Shown here: positions 27,555 to 35,446 of the stretch, piece by piece
Layout of the letters: each line of letters opens with the position of its first letter
Numbering within the stretch: position 1 is the first letter of the stretch
From: AP-15 sp963738185
Lineage (GTDB): Bacteria; Pseudomonadota; Alphaproteobacteria; ATCC43930; CGMCC-115725
Direction of reading: 5' to 3'
Assembly: GCA_963738185.1 (NCBI GenBank)
Contig: CAVTVA010000003.1
Location: 2,108,001-2,172,000 of the forward strand
DNA length: 64,000 nt
Made by a program: the position numbers and the translations under genes
Notes under the pieces: generated by a model
The model's database searches: none
What the model saw: the letters and a program-made list of their open reading frames with translations, nothing else
What the model was told of the DNA's origin: nothing

Positions 27555-28092
27555 GGCGATGCCGTCTCCGCCGCTGCCTCTCGGATCGCTGCGACGATGT
27601 TCACATACGCGCCGCAGCGGCACAGATTGCCGCTCATCCGCTCGCGGATTTCCGCGTCGGTCAGCTCCACCACGCCGTTGAGGTCGCCGGTGACGTGACT
27701 GGGATGGCCTGCCTTGACCTCGTCGAGCATCCCGACGGCGGAGCAGATCTGGCCGGGCGTGCAATAGCCGCACTGGAACCCGTCATGGCGCAGGAACGCC
27801 CGTTGCACCGGATGCAGCGCGCCTCGTCTGCCAGTTCGCTGAGCCCCTGGGCGCTGAGCCCCTGGGCCGTCACGATCGTTGCGCCGTCATGCGCCACGGC
27901 GAAGGCAAGGCAAATTGTTGCCCTGCGACCGTTGAGCAGCACCGTGCAGGCGCCGCACTGACCGTGGTCGCAACCCTTCTTCGGCGACATCACCCCAAGC
28001 CGGTCGCGCAGCGCGTCGAGCAGCGTGGTGCGCGTGTCGAGGCTCAGGGTGCGCTCGACCCCGTCGATCCGCAGCGCGATTGTGGCTTCCAT
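27551..28092 (-). pseudogene. PaoA-like [2Fe-2S] oxidase subunit, frameshifted
   Basis: Small Fe-S subunit, about 180 residues in two frames. The N-part has the plant-type ferredoxin cysteines G-C-D-H-G-Q-C-G-A-C. The C-part has Q-C-G-Y-C-T-P-G-Q and G-N-L-C-R-C-G-A-Y for the second cluster. The frames join at about 27810-27825, where one C seems to be missing (GCGCGCTGCATCC for GCGCGCCTGCATCC), restoring L-H-P-V-Q-R-A-F-L. There is no Tat signal, so the enzyme would be cytoplasmic. First gene of the three-subunit operon; no maturation factor (XdhC/PaoD) gene follows. Confidence 0.82.
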
Positions 28093-28457
28093 GGAATGGC
28101 CCCTCACGCGAGACTTAGGCAAAAGCCGAAGGGTCTAACGCCTGAAGGGACGGACCCGACAGCCACCCCCAGAACGCCGCGCTGGATCGGGCGGTTCCCG
28201 CGACTAGGCCGCGGATTGGTGGAGGGTTCCGGCTGATCATGGCCGGCGCAGACCCGAGGCGCGCGGCAGCACGCGGCCCCGGCACAGCGGCGCGCCGGGC
28301 CGCGGCGGTTGCTGCCCATCGGAGCTCCGCTCTGCTGCTTCGCGGGGGTGCGGGCGCGGCAAATCTGCGCTGCCGCGAGATAAGCTTCTGCGGCGATGGC
28401 ACGGATTGCGCCCGTCGCCGTTTTCATAAGCTGCAACCGTATTCTACAGGTGATCCG

Positions 28458-29009
28458 ATGCCCTTCGACGGTGCAAATCTCGTAGCCGAAAACCTGCTGC
28501 TCTCGCCGCAAGCGATCCTCGAAGCCGCTCTGTCGGCGAGCGGCCTCAAACCGGTCGAGCCGCGCATTCTCGCTCGGCACATGGCCGAGCAGGTCCGCCG
28601 TCACCCCGCGGGCTGGGCCTACCGGCATCAGCGGAGTGTCGAGTTGGCCCAGGTCGCGGTGCTGGTGGCGGGTGTCGTTTCATTTGTCGGCCTGTTCTCG
28701 GCCGATCGCGTCGCCTGGGGCGCGGCAGCCGCGCTCGCGGCGTTCGGATCCGGCATCCTGCCGATGCTGGTCCCGACCAAGGGGCCGGCCCGGTGGCGGG
28801 AGCGGTGTATCGATGATTTGCGCGAGGTTCCGGCCGAGATCCGCGACCGCGCGCTGCGCCTGCAGCGCCGGCTCCCAGACGTCAGCTACACGGTCGGCGA
28901 GCTGTACCAGGACCGGGTCAGGCTCGACCCTTACCTGCTCGTCGAATACGGCGAGGCGCGCGCGATCCTCGGCATCTGGGACGGCGACGAGGTGATCGCC
29001 TGCGCCTGA
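28458..29009 (+). CDS. Hypothetical membrane protein
   Basis: 183-residue protein of unknown function. It has a soluble helical N-terminus (P-Q-A-I-L-E-A-A-L-S-A-S-G-L-K), two closely spaced transmembrane helices at about 70-87 and 92-108 (V-A-V-L-V-A-G-V-V-S-F-V-G-L-F, then A-A-A-L-A-A-F-G-S-G-I-L-P-M-L), and a soluble C-terminus with R-L-P-D-V-S-Y-T-V-G-E-L-Y-Q-D. The ATG at 28458 is used because the reading upstream is compositionally non-coding. It is divergent from the PaoA-like gene. Confidence 0.65.
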   Translation: MPFDGANLVAENLLLSPQAILEAALSASGLKPVEPRILARHMAEQVRRHPAGWAYRHQRSVELAQVAVLVAGVVSFVGLFSADRVAWGAAAALAAFGSGILPMLVPTKGPARWRERCIDDLREVPAEIRDRALRLQRRLPDVSYTVGELYQDRVRLDPYLLVEYGEARAILGIWDGDEVIACA

Positions 29010-29031
29010 GCCCAGCGCGCAGCGGCGCGCC

Positions 29032-29418
29032 TAAACGCCGGCAAGGCCGAGCGTCGGCACGCCGTACGCTCTGAGCTTCGGGTCTTGGGTCCCGAGCACC
29101 ATATGTTCGAGATCGGTTTGCGCGACCAGCACGCGGTCGAACGGGTCGGCGTGATGGCGCGCCAATTCAGCCGCATGCTCGGCGTGCTCGCCGGTGATCG
29201 CCAGCAGCTGAAAACGATGGGCGAGGATCGCCAGAACGATCGGCTAGGTAAAAGCCGAGCTTGCCGATCGCTCGCTTGATGCCGATTTCCCATACCGAGG
29301 CGGCGCTGACGAATACCTCGTTGCTGGGGTCGGCGATTGCTCGCCGCAGCGGGTCGGCGATCATCTCGAAGCCGCCGTTCCACCAGATAAAGACATGGGT
29401 ATCGAGCAGGAGCCTCAC
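29032..29418 (-). pseudogene. VapC-type PIN-domain toxin, frameshifted
   Basis: PIN-domain ribonuclease toxin of about 128 residues in two frames. The N-part has L-L-L-D-T-H-V-F-I-W-W and S-A-A-S-V-W-E-I. The C-part (T-G-E-H-A-E-H-A-A-E-L-A-R-H-H-A-D-P-F-D-R, then Q-D-P-K-L-R-A-Y-G-V) carries the remaining catalytic acids. Removing one base at about 29245 restores F-Y-L-P-I-V-L between the parts. The start is a GTG at 29418, just downstream of the antitoxin gene. All four metal-binding acidic residues are present in the reconstructed protein, so inactivation rests only on the indel. Confidence 0.75.
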
Positions 29419-29423
29419 TGGCC

Positions 29424-29469
29424 CGTCTCAAAGGCCGCCCGTCTCAAAGGCCGCCCGTCTCAAAGGCCG
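29424..29469. repeat. 16-bp tandem repeat at the antitoxin/toxin junction
   Basis: Nearly three copies of the 16-bp unit GTCTCAAAGGCCGCCC lie end to end over the 3' end of the antitoxin gene. Because 16 is not a multiple of three, copy number changes the antitoxin's last residues and its overlap with the toxin start. A single-copy version would end F-E-T-G-Q with TGA overlapping the toxin GTG, the normal coupled arrangement. Confidence 0.7.
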
Positions 29470-29680
29470 ATTGAATCTCGGGTGGCAGGGGCCCGTTGGC
29501 GACGAAGGTGATACCGAGCCGGTTGGCAGGCTCGCGCGGCCCTTCGGCCGAACGAAACGGCACCAGCTTGGCCCTTGGCTTGCGCGCCTTCGCAATGATG
29601 ATTTCTTCGCCCCGCGATGCACGGTCGACCAGTTGCGACAAGTGCGCCTTCGCTTCGTAAAGATTTACCGGCTTGGCCAT
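29444..29680 (-). CDS. Phd/YefM-type antitoxin
   Basis: 78-residue antitoxin. The N-terminal DNA-binding region is M-A-K-P-V-N-L-Y-E-A-K-A-H-L-S-Q-L-V, and R-A-S-R-G-E-E-I-I-I-A-K is diagnostic of the prevent-host-death family. The C-terminal part should wrap the PIN toxin encoded just downstream. The end of the gene is altered by a 16-bp tandem repeat, which separates it by about 25 bp from the toxin start. It would autoregulate its own promoter with the toxin as co-repressor, as known for the family. Confidence 0.85.
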   Translation of the reverse strand: MAKPVNLYEAKAHLSQLVDRASRGEEIIIAKARKPRAKLVPFRSAEGPREPANRLGITFVANGPLPPEIQSAFETGGL

Positions 29681-29864
29681 CGGTCGACACCTGCTGGCTT
29701 AGTCTACTTGACCAAGATAAGGCCTGCCGAGCCCAAAGACAGGCCAACGGCTCGCTGCGCGCCGCCGCGGCGGTGCCGCAATGCGCGATCCGGGATTGAC
29801 CGCGGGCGCCGGACGGTATCCCATCGAGGGCGACCATTTGCTGCGACGGGGAGATTAGCCGGCG

Positions 29865-31037
29865 ATGAGCATCAAGGGCAAAGCCAATATCGTCGGGGTG
29901 TTCGAGCACCCGACGCGCAAGGCCGACGACAAGTCGCTGTTTCAGCTGCACGCCGAATGCGCTGCCGGCGCGCTCGCCGATGCCGGGCTCGGCAAGAACG
30001 ACATCGACGGCTACTTCTGCGCCTCCGGCGACACGCCGGGATTGGGCGCCCTGTCGATGATCGATTATCTCGGGCTCAAATTGAAGCATTGGGATTCGAC
30101 CGACACCGGCGGCTCGTCCTACCTGCTCCAGGTCGAGCATGCGGCCGAGGCGATCGCACTCGGCAAATGCAACATTGCGCTGATCACCTTGGCCGGAAGG
30201 CCGCGCACCGAGGGGGTGGCGACCGGCACGGCACCACGCGCCGCGGCGGTGCAGTCGGCCGAGACCGCGTTCGAGAACCCCTATGCGCCGGCCACCGCCA
30301 ACATGTACGCGATGTGCGCGATGCGCCACATGCACCAATACGGCACGACCAGCGAGCAATTGGCCTGGGTCAAGGTCGCGGCCTCGCATCACGCGCAATA
30401 TAATCCGCATGCGATGCTGCGCGACGTCGTCACGGTCGAGGACGTGGTGAATTCGCCGATGATCGCCGACCCATTGCACCGGCTCGATTGCTGCGTGATC
30501 AGCGACGGCGGCGGCGCCATCATCGTCGCCAGCCCCGAGGTGGCGAGGAGCCTGAAGCGGCCGCTCGTCAAGATCATTGGCGCCGGCGAGGCGCCCAAGC
30601 ACCAGATGGGCGGCGATATCGACCTGACCTATTCGGGCGCGGTGTGGTCCGGGCCAAAGGCGTTTGCCGAGGCCGGGGTCAAGCCCGCCGACATCAAATA
30701 CGCCTCGATCTACGACAGCTTTACGATCACCGTCGTGATGCAGATCGAAGACCTCGGCTTCTGCGAGAAGGGGCAGGGCGGCCGCTTCGTCGCCGACGGC
30801 AATCTGATCTCGGGCACCGGCAAATTGCCGTTCAACACCGATGGCGGGGGCTTGTGCAACAATCATCCCTCGAACCGCGGCGGCCTGACCAAGGTGGTCG
30901 AAGCGGTGCGGCAATTGCGCGGCGAGGCGCACCCCAAGGTCCAGGTGCCGAACTGTAGTCTCGCACTGGCGCACGGCACCGGCGGATCGCTCGGCACCCG
31001 TCACGGTTCGGCAACGATTATTATGGAACGGGAGTGA
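29865..31037 (+). CDS. Thiolase-like (SCP-x/Ltp2-type) protein
   Basis: 390-residue thiolase-fold protein of the lipid-transfer subgroup. Where biosynthetic or degradative thiolases carry the nucleophilic Cys, this one reads D-T-G-G-S-S-Y-L-L-Q-V-E-H, without Cys. The C-terminal H-G-T-G-G-S-L-G loop is present, as is N-N-H-P-S-N-R-G-G. Family members lacking this Cys and paired with a DUF35 protein, such as Ltp2 with ChsH2, act as acyl-CoA retro-aldolases. This gene is followed at once by a DUF35 gene, so retro-aldolase is a better guess than thiolase. Substrate unknown. Confidence 0.82.
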   Translation: MSIKGKANIVGVFEHPTRKADDKSLFQLHAECAAGALADAGLGKNDIDGYFCASGDTPGLGALSMIDYLGLKLKHWDSTDTGGSSYLLQVEHAAEAIALGKCNIALITLAGRPRTEGVATGTAPRAAAVQSAETAFENPYAPATANMYAMCAMRHMHQYGTTSEQLAWVKVAASHHAQYNPHAMLRDVVTVEDVVNSPMIADPLHRLDCCVISDGGGAIIVASPEVARSLKRPLVKIIGAGEAPKHQMGGDIDLTYSGAVWSGPKAFAEAGVKPADIKYASIYDSFTITVVMQIEDLGFCEKGQGGRFVADGNLISGTGKLPFNTDGGGLCNNHPSNRGGLTKVVEAVRQLRGEAHPKVQVPNCSLALAHGTGGSLGTRHGSATIIMERE

Positions 31038-31042
31038 GCGCG

Positions 31043-31435
31043 ATGCAAAGCCAGGAGCGCAAGGTCCAGGCGCCGGTGCCCAATCTCGAAACCAAGGCAT
31101 TCTGGGACGCCGCGGCTGCCGGCAAATTGATGATCGGCAAATGCAACGCCTGCGGCAAGACGCATTATTACCCGCGCACGTTCTGCCCGTTCTGCTTCAG
31201 CGACAAGACCGAATTGCAGCAGGTTTCGGGCAACGGCACGATCTACACCTACAGCGTCATGCGCCGCGCGCCGGTCCCTTACGCGATCGCCTATGTGACC
31301 CTGGCCGAGGGGCCGACGATGATGACCAACATCGTCGATTGCGACCTCGACCAGATCAAGATCGGCCAAGCTGTGAAGCTCGTCTTCAAACCGAGCGACG
31401 GCGGCCCCCCGGTCCCGATGTTCACTCCGGTATAA
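31043..31435 (+). CDS. DUF35 (rubredoxin-like Zn ribbon/OB-fold) acyl-CoA-binding protein
   Basis: 130-residue partner protein. The zinc ribbon C-N-A-C-G...C-P-F-C lies near residues 34-54, followed by an OB-fold (G-T-I-Y-T-Y-S-V-M-R-R-A-P). The ATG at 31043 follows GGGAG; an in-frame GTG at 31034 overlapping the thiolase stop is an alternative. Such proteins bind CoA thioesters and form heteromers with thiolase-like partners. Its position directly after the thiolase-like gene supports a complex. Confidence 0.87.
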   Translation: MQSQERKVQAPVPNLETKAFWDAAAAGKLMIGKCNACGKTHYYPRTFCPFCFSDKTELQQVSGNGTIYTYSVMRRAPVPYAIAYVTLAEGPTMMTNIVDCDLDQIKIGQAVKLVFKPSDGGPPVPMFTPV

Positions 31436-31615
31436 CCGTTTCTGGTCGATCACCCTAAGGACAGAGCACTGCGGAAGATTACTCGGCAGATGTATTTCGC
31501 CACACTCGGCGGCAGAGCGTTTTGCGTGATCCCGAATGCGAACAGCCGCGGCATGTCTTATGATCGCCTGGATGATTTCGCTGAGCGCGTGCGCCCGCAA
31601 GTGAGCTCGTAGCTC

Positions 31616-31700
31616 GTAGGATGGGCTGAGCGCAGCGAAGCCCATCAATAAACGCATACGAGGTCAGCGATGGGTTTCGCTTACGCTCAACCCATCCTAC
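31616..31700. repeat. Inverted-repeat element (GGATGGGYTGAGCG type)
   Basis: Arms GTAGGATGGGCTGAGCGCAG (from 31616) and the near-complement ending AACCCATCCTAC at 31700 flank a short centre. This is a widespread proteobacterial palindromic intergenic element. It fills most of the 277-bp gap between the DUF35 and aldolase genes; transcription through it would form a strong hairpin. Confidence 0.75.
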
Positions 31701-31712
31701 CCAGGAGGCGTC

Positions 31713-32498
31713 ATGGACACGCTCGAAGCCAACATCTCGAAACGGCCGGCGCATATCAGCGCCGAGGAATGGAAGGTCCGGGTCGATCTCGCGGCCTGCT
31801 ACCGGCTGATTGCGCATTTTGGCTGGGACGATTTGGTGCTGACGCACAATTCGGCGCGAGTGCCCGGCACCACCGACCAGATGCTGATCAACCCGTCGGG
31901 GCTGATGTTCGACGAGATCACCGCCTCGAACCTGCTCAAGGTGGACATTTTCGATGGTCATCTGATCGAGCCGTCCGAATACGAGCCGATCAACGCCGGC
32001 GTCGTGATCCACGGCGCCATTTACATGGGTCGGCCCGACGTCGAATGCGTCGTCCACACCCACACCGAGGCCGATATCGCGGTCGGCGCGCTCGAGGAGG
32101 GCCTGCTGCCGCTCTCGCAATGGGCGATGCGCTTCTACAATCGGCTCGGCTACCACGATTACGAGGGCGTCTCGCTCGACATGGACGAGCGCGAGCGGCT
32201 GCAACACGACATCGGCCGGCATCCGGTGCTGGTGCTGCGCAATCACGGCCTGCTCGCGACCGGGCGCAACGTCGCCGAGGCGTTCTCGCTGACCTACCAT
32301 TTCGAGCGCTCGGCCGAGGCTCAGCTGAAGATCATGGCCGCGGTCGCCGCCGGCGCCAAGATGGTGGTGCCGTCGCCCGACACCTGCGAGCGCCAGTCCG
32401 CGCAGTTTGCCGGCAATATGCCGCGCTTGCAGGGGCAGCGCGAGTGGCCGGCCTTGCTGCGTCTTGCCGACCGCCTCGACCCGAGCTACCAGAACTAA
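31713..32498 (+). CDS. Class II aldolase/adducin family protein
   Basis: 261-residue zinc-dependent aldolase-fold protein. H-T-H-T-E (near 111-115) and the later R-N-H-G-L-L supply the metal-binding histidines typical of fuculose-phosphate aldolase and related decarboxylases or epimerases. The start at 31713 follows AGGAGG. It lies downstream of the thiolase-like/DUF35 pair and may act on a product of the same pathway. The substrate cannot be read from the sequence. Confidence 0.87.
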   Translation: MDTLEANISKRPAHISAEEWKVRVDLAACYRLIAHFGWDDLVLTHNSARVPGTTDQMLINPSGLMFDEITASNLLKVDIFDGHLIEPSEYEPINAGVVIHGAIYMGRPDVECVVHTHTEADIAVGALEEGLLPLSQWAMRFYNRLGYHDYEGVSLDMDERERLQHDIGRHPVLVLRNHGLLATGRNVAEAFSLTYHFERSAEAQLKIMAAVAAGAKMVVPSPDTCERQSAQFAGNMPRLQGQREWPALLRLADRLDPSYQN

Positions 32499-32601
32499 GC
32501 TTCGTCCTTGATCGGCACGGGCAGGGCGGGGCCCGCGCCGAACAAGGGAGCGCGGCCGTTGCGCCGGTCAGCGGCGCGCGCGCAACCTCACACTTCACGC
32601 C

Positions 32602-33066
32602 TTAGCCGGTCTCAGCGATCCCGGTAACCCTGGCCTTGGTCGTAGCCGTAGCCGTACCCGTGGTCGTAGCCTTGGCCTGGTCGGAGTAGCCTTGGCCCTG
32701 GTCGGAGTAGCCTTGGCCATAACCTTGGCCTTGGCCGTAGCCGGGCGGAGACGCATAGCCCGACGGCGGATACCCGGGTCCCGGCGCCTGCCCGTACCCG
32801 CGCTGCGGATAGGCTGACGGCTGCCCGCCATTGCATTGCAATTGGCCATTGTTGTTGCCGATGTCACCGACGCAACCCGCGACCCCCAGAGCCGTCTGCA
32901 CGCCGCGTCCGTCGCCGGAGCGGCAGATTGCGGTCAGGGTGCTTCCTTGCATCCGGATGTTGCTGCAGCTCTGCCGGTAGGTGCCGGCGGGCGGCGCCTG
33001 CGCGTAGGCTGAACAGGACAGGCCGGCCAATGCGATTGCCCCGAGCAGCCCGCGAATCATCGTCAT
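32602..33066 (-). CDS. Secreted CVNH-domain protein with Tyr/Gln/Gly repeat tail, frameshifted end
   Basis: 154-residue exported protein. The signal peptide ends A-Y-A-Q. A cyanovirin-N homology-like domain follows (G-T-Y-R-Q-S-C-S-N-I-R-M then G-D-I-G-N-N-N-G-Q-L-Q-C-N-G), which in relatives binds carbohydrate. The tail consists of G-Y-G-Q-G-Q and G-Y-S-D-Q-G-Q repeats. Near 32677 one C is missing relative to the adjacent repeat copy; restoring it changes the odd Ala/Thr-rich end into Y-D-H-G-Y-G-Y-G-Y-D-Q-G-Q-G-Y-R-D-R, ending at 32612. The start at 33066 follows GGGAG. Confidence 0.75.
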   Translation of the reverse strand: MTMIRGLLGAIALAGLSCSAYAQAPPAGTYRQSCSNIRMQGSTLTAICRSGDGRGVQTALGVAGCVGDIGNNNGQLQCNGGQPSAYPQRGYGQAPGPGYPPSGYASPPGYGQGQGYGQGYSDQGQGYSDQAKATTTGTATATTKARVTGIAETG

Positions 33067-33203
33067 GTCGATCTCCCGGCGGTTGGTGATCCGGAGAACG
33101 GCGCAAAGCCGGCGAAAAGTTCCTGGGCGCGATCGGCGAAGCGGGCTTCCCTTGGCCGGCGAGGGGTGTAAACCTTGCCGCTTTGAAGCCTGGGGGTGTC
33201 CCG

Positions 33204-34304
33204 ATGAAAATAACCGGCATTCGTTCCAACATCGTGGCACTGCCGGCTGACGAGCCGCTCGCCGGCGCCGCCGAAAATCCGAACGGCACGCGCCCGATCG
33301 TCACCCTCGAGGTCGAGACCGACGATGGTGCCGTCGGCGTCGGCGCCACCTATTTCGGCGGCGCGTTGACCGGCAGTTTGAAACGCGCGGTCGAGGATTT
33401 GGGCGCGCTTTGCGTCGGCGAGGACCCGGCGCGGGTCGAGGCGGTGGCGGCGAAATTGCGCGCGGCGGCGGGCTCGGCCGGGCCGGGCGGGATCTTCAAC
33501 CTTGCGCATTCGGCGATCGACACCGCGCTGTGGGATTTGCGTGGCAAGGCGCTGAACCTGCCATTGTGGAAATTGCTTGGCGGCGCGCGCGAGCGGGTTC
33601 CGACCTATGCCAGCGGCGCGTTGATGCGCGGCCTCAGCCTCGACCGGGTGGTCCAGGCGGCAGCCACCCTGAAGGACAAGGGCTGGCGCGAAATGAAGAC
33701 GCAGCTGGCCCTGCCGGGCGAGACGACGCCGGCGAAGGAGGTCGAGCGCATGCGCCGGGTGCGCGAGGCGATCGGCCCCGATATCAAGCTGATGTGCGAC
33801 ATCAACCAGCGCTGGCGCCCGGAGCAGGCGATCGACATCGGCCGCCGGGTCGAGGATGCCGGGGTCGGGCTATTCTGGCTCGAGGACGTGACCACCGCCG
33901 ACGATTATCCGGGCCTCGCCCGCATCACCACCGCATTGTCGACGCCGGTCGCGGGCGGCGAATATGTCTGGGGCATCCAACCGTTCCGTCACATGCTCGA
34001 AGCCCGCTCGGTCGATGTCGTGATGATCGACCTGGTGCGAGTCGGCGGGATCACCCAGTGGCTCAAGGTCGCCGGCATGGCCGAGGCCTTCAACCTGCCG
34101 GTGGTCAGCCATCTGATCCCCGAGGTGCATGTCCACCTGATCGGGGCGATCCCGAACGGGCTGACGGTCGAATACATGCCGTGGCTGATGCCATTGTTCG
34201 AAGAAGTGCCGCAGCAGCAGAATGGCGAGCTGGTCCTGCCAAGCACGTCAGGGCTCGGCCTCAAATTCAACCAATCCACCATCGAGCGCTATCGCGTCGC
34301 CTGA
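33204..34304 (+). CDS. Mandelate racemase/muconate lactonizing enzyme family protein
   Basis: 366-residue enolase-superfamily enzyme: N-terminal capping domain, then a beta-barrel. Metal ligands fit C-D-I-N-Q (Asp), W-L-E-D-V (Glu) and G-G-E-Y (Glu). A catalytic-type His lies in S-H-L-I-P-E-V-H-V-H. At the usual K-x-K position it reads M-K-T-Q, keeping only the first Lys, so the acid/base set differs from mandelate racemase. It likely dehydrates or epimerises a sugar acid. The ATG at 33204 begins the family start M-K-I-T. Confidence 0.88.
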   Translation: MKITGIRSNIVALPADEPLAGAAENPNGTRPIVTLEVETDDGAVGVGATYFGGALTGSLKRAVEDLGALCVGEDPARVEAVAAKLRAAAGSAGPGGIFNLAHSAIDTALWDLRGKALNLPLWKLLGGARERVPTYASGALMRGLSLDRVVQAAATLKDKGWREMKTQLALPGETTPAKEVERMRRVREAIGPDIKLMCDINQRWRPEQAIDIGRRVEDAGVGLFWLEDVTTADDYPGLARITTALSTPVAGGEYVWGIQPFRHMLEARSVDVVMIDLVRVGGITQWLKVAGMAEAFNLPVVSHLIPEVHVHLIGAIPNGLTVEYMPWLMPLFEEVPQQQNGELVLPSTSGLGLKFNQSTIERYRVA

Positions 34305-34442
34305 GTTATGGTCGGTGACTCGCGTCGGCCAACTGATAATGGGGCGATCTTGCCTTGGCCGCTTCCATCATCCCGGCGCATGAGCGTGTGAAAGGTTCCC
34401 GGGTTCGGGCAGCGGTATGATGGGCTTCGCGAGAGCGGGGGC

Positions 34443-34763
34443 GTGGGGATGTTGTGTGGGGTGCGGGTGCTGGAGGCGAACCGGTCGCAGCTGTCTCGGG
34501 ACTTGGTGGATTTGGAGGCTTTGCTGGCGGCGGAGCATCGCGCCCGGCTGGTGTGGCGGTTTGTCGAGACGCTGGATTTGACGGGATTTTACCAGGCGGT
34601 TCGCGCCCGCGACGGCGAGGCTGGGCGTCCCGCCGCCGACCCGAAGGTGCTGCTGGCGCTGTGGCTTTACGCGACCCTGAAGGGGGTGGGGGCGGCGCGC
34701 GAGCTGGACCGTCTGGTGCGCCGGGACGTGGCGTATCGCTGGCTGGCGGGGGGTTGCAATTGA
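34443..34763 (+). pseudogene. IS1182-type transposase, N-terminal fragment
   Basis: 106 residues matching the start of IS1182-family transposases: L-D-L-T-G-F-Y-Q-A-V-R-A, G-R-P-A-A-D-P-K-V-L-L-A-L-W-L-Y-A-T and Y-R-W-L-A-G-G. It stops at a TGA immediately after the conserved Y-R-W segment, so the DDE catalytic domain is absent. Starts at a GTG (34443) or the ATG at 34449. Confidence 0.75.
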
Positions 34764-34848
34764 AGCCATGAAGCATCGGGCAGATCAGGCGGTCCGGTGG
34801 AATTGCCGGCATGGGGAGCGCAGCGCTGCGGGGGCCGATGAGCTGCGG

Positions 34849-35352
34849 TCAGGCGGCCGAGGCCGCAGCCCTAAGCCGATGGGCGACCATGAGGTTGTTG
34901 GCCAGCGCATGCCAGAACGCCACCGCCTGGGTTTTGATCAGGCCGCGCACGCTCAGGCGGCCGAGGCCGCGGTTCTTGTAATGGGCGTGGGTGCGCTCGA
35001 TCAATTTGCGCCGGGCGAAGATCGCCTGCGCTTCGGCGGTTTGCATCTGCGCGCGCCAGTCCTTCACCGCCTGGCGCTCTCGCGCTCGTTTGTAATGACG
35101 GCTGGCGCGGCCGGCCGCATCGAGCGCGGTTTCCGGCTTCTCGCCCGGCGGCGGCGCATAAACCCGCACCGCTCCCAACGGATGTTCGGCCAGGGCGGCG
35201 ATATCGGCGCGCGAGGCGTAGCCTTGGTCGAACAGCGCGCGGCGCGGCGCGCGTCCGTAGCGGCGCGCCACCGCGTCCACCAGCGGGCGGGCCAAGCCCT
35301 GGTCGTTGCGCCGGTCGGTGGCGATGCCACGATCAGCCCCCGATCGCTCCAA
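34849..35352 (-). pseudogene. IS1182-type transposase, C-terminal fragment (inverted)
   Basis: About 167 residues of the C-terminal half of an IS1182-like transposase: D-Q-G-Y-A-S-R-A-D-I, then A-I-F-A-R-R-K-L-I-E-R-T-H-A-H (region of the catalytic Glu) and G-L-G-R-L-S-V-R-G-L. It lies in the opposite orientation to the N-terminal fragment next to it and has no family N-terminus. Non-functional. Confidence 0.75.
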
Positions 35353-35446
35353 TCGCGCTAAAAACCAGAAGCCTTCACACGCTCAGAAGGCCGGGACCCG
35401 CCAAAACCGGCCGACTTTGAGGAGCGCCGCCGGGCATTTCGCGCGA

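Larger units (their letters stand above)
34382..35384. mobile_element. IS1182-family remnant with rearranged halves
   Basis: Two transposase fragments, the N-terminal one on + and the C-terminal one on -, lie between short inverted sequences GAGCGTGTGAAAGG (34382-34395) and CCTTCACACGCTC (35372-35384), which may be degenerate terminal repeats. The middle of the transposase is missing. An internal inversion or two overlapping truncated copies would explain the layout. It cannot encode an active transposase. Confidence 0.6.

Noticed and set aside
24465..28092. Programmed frameshifting in the oxidase subunits
   Set aside because: The junctions lack slippery heptamers with a downstream structure, shift in opposite directions, and this family is normally encoded in single frames.
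29424..29469. Possible CRISPR-like array
   Set aside because: The units are contiguous 16-mers without spacers, a simple tandem repeat. No cas genes are present in the window.
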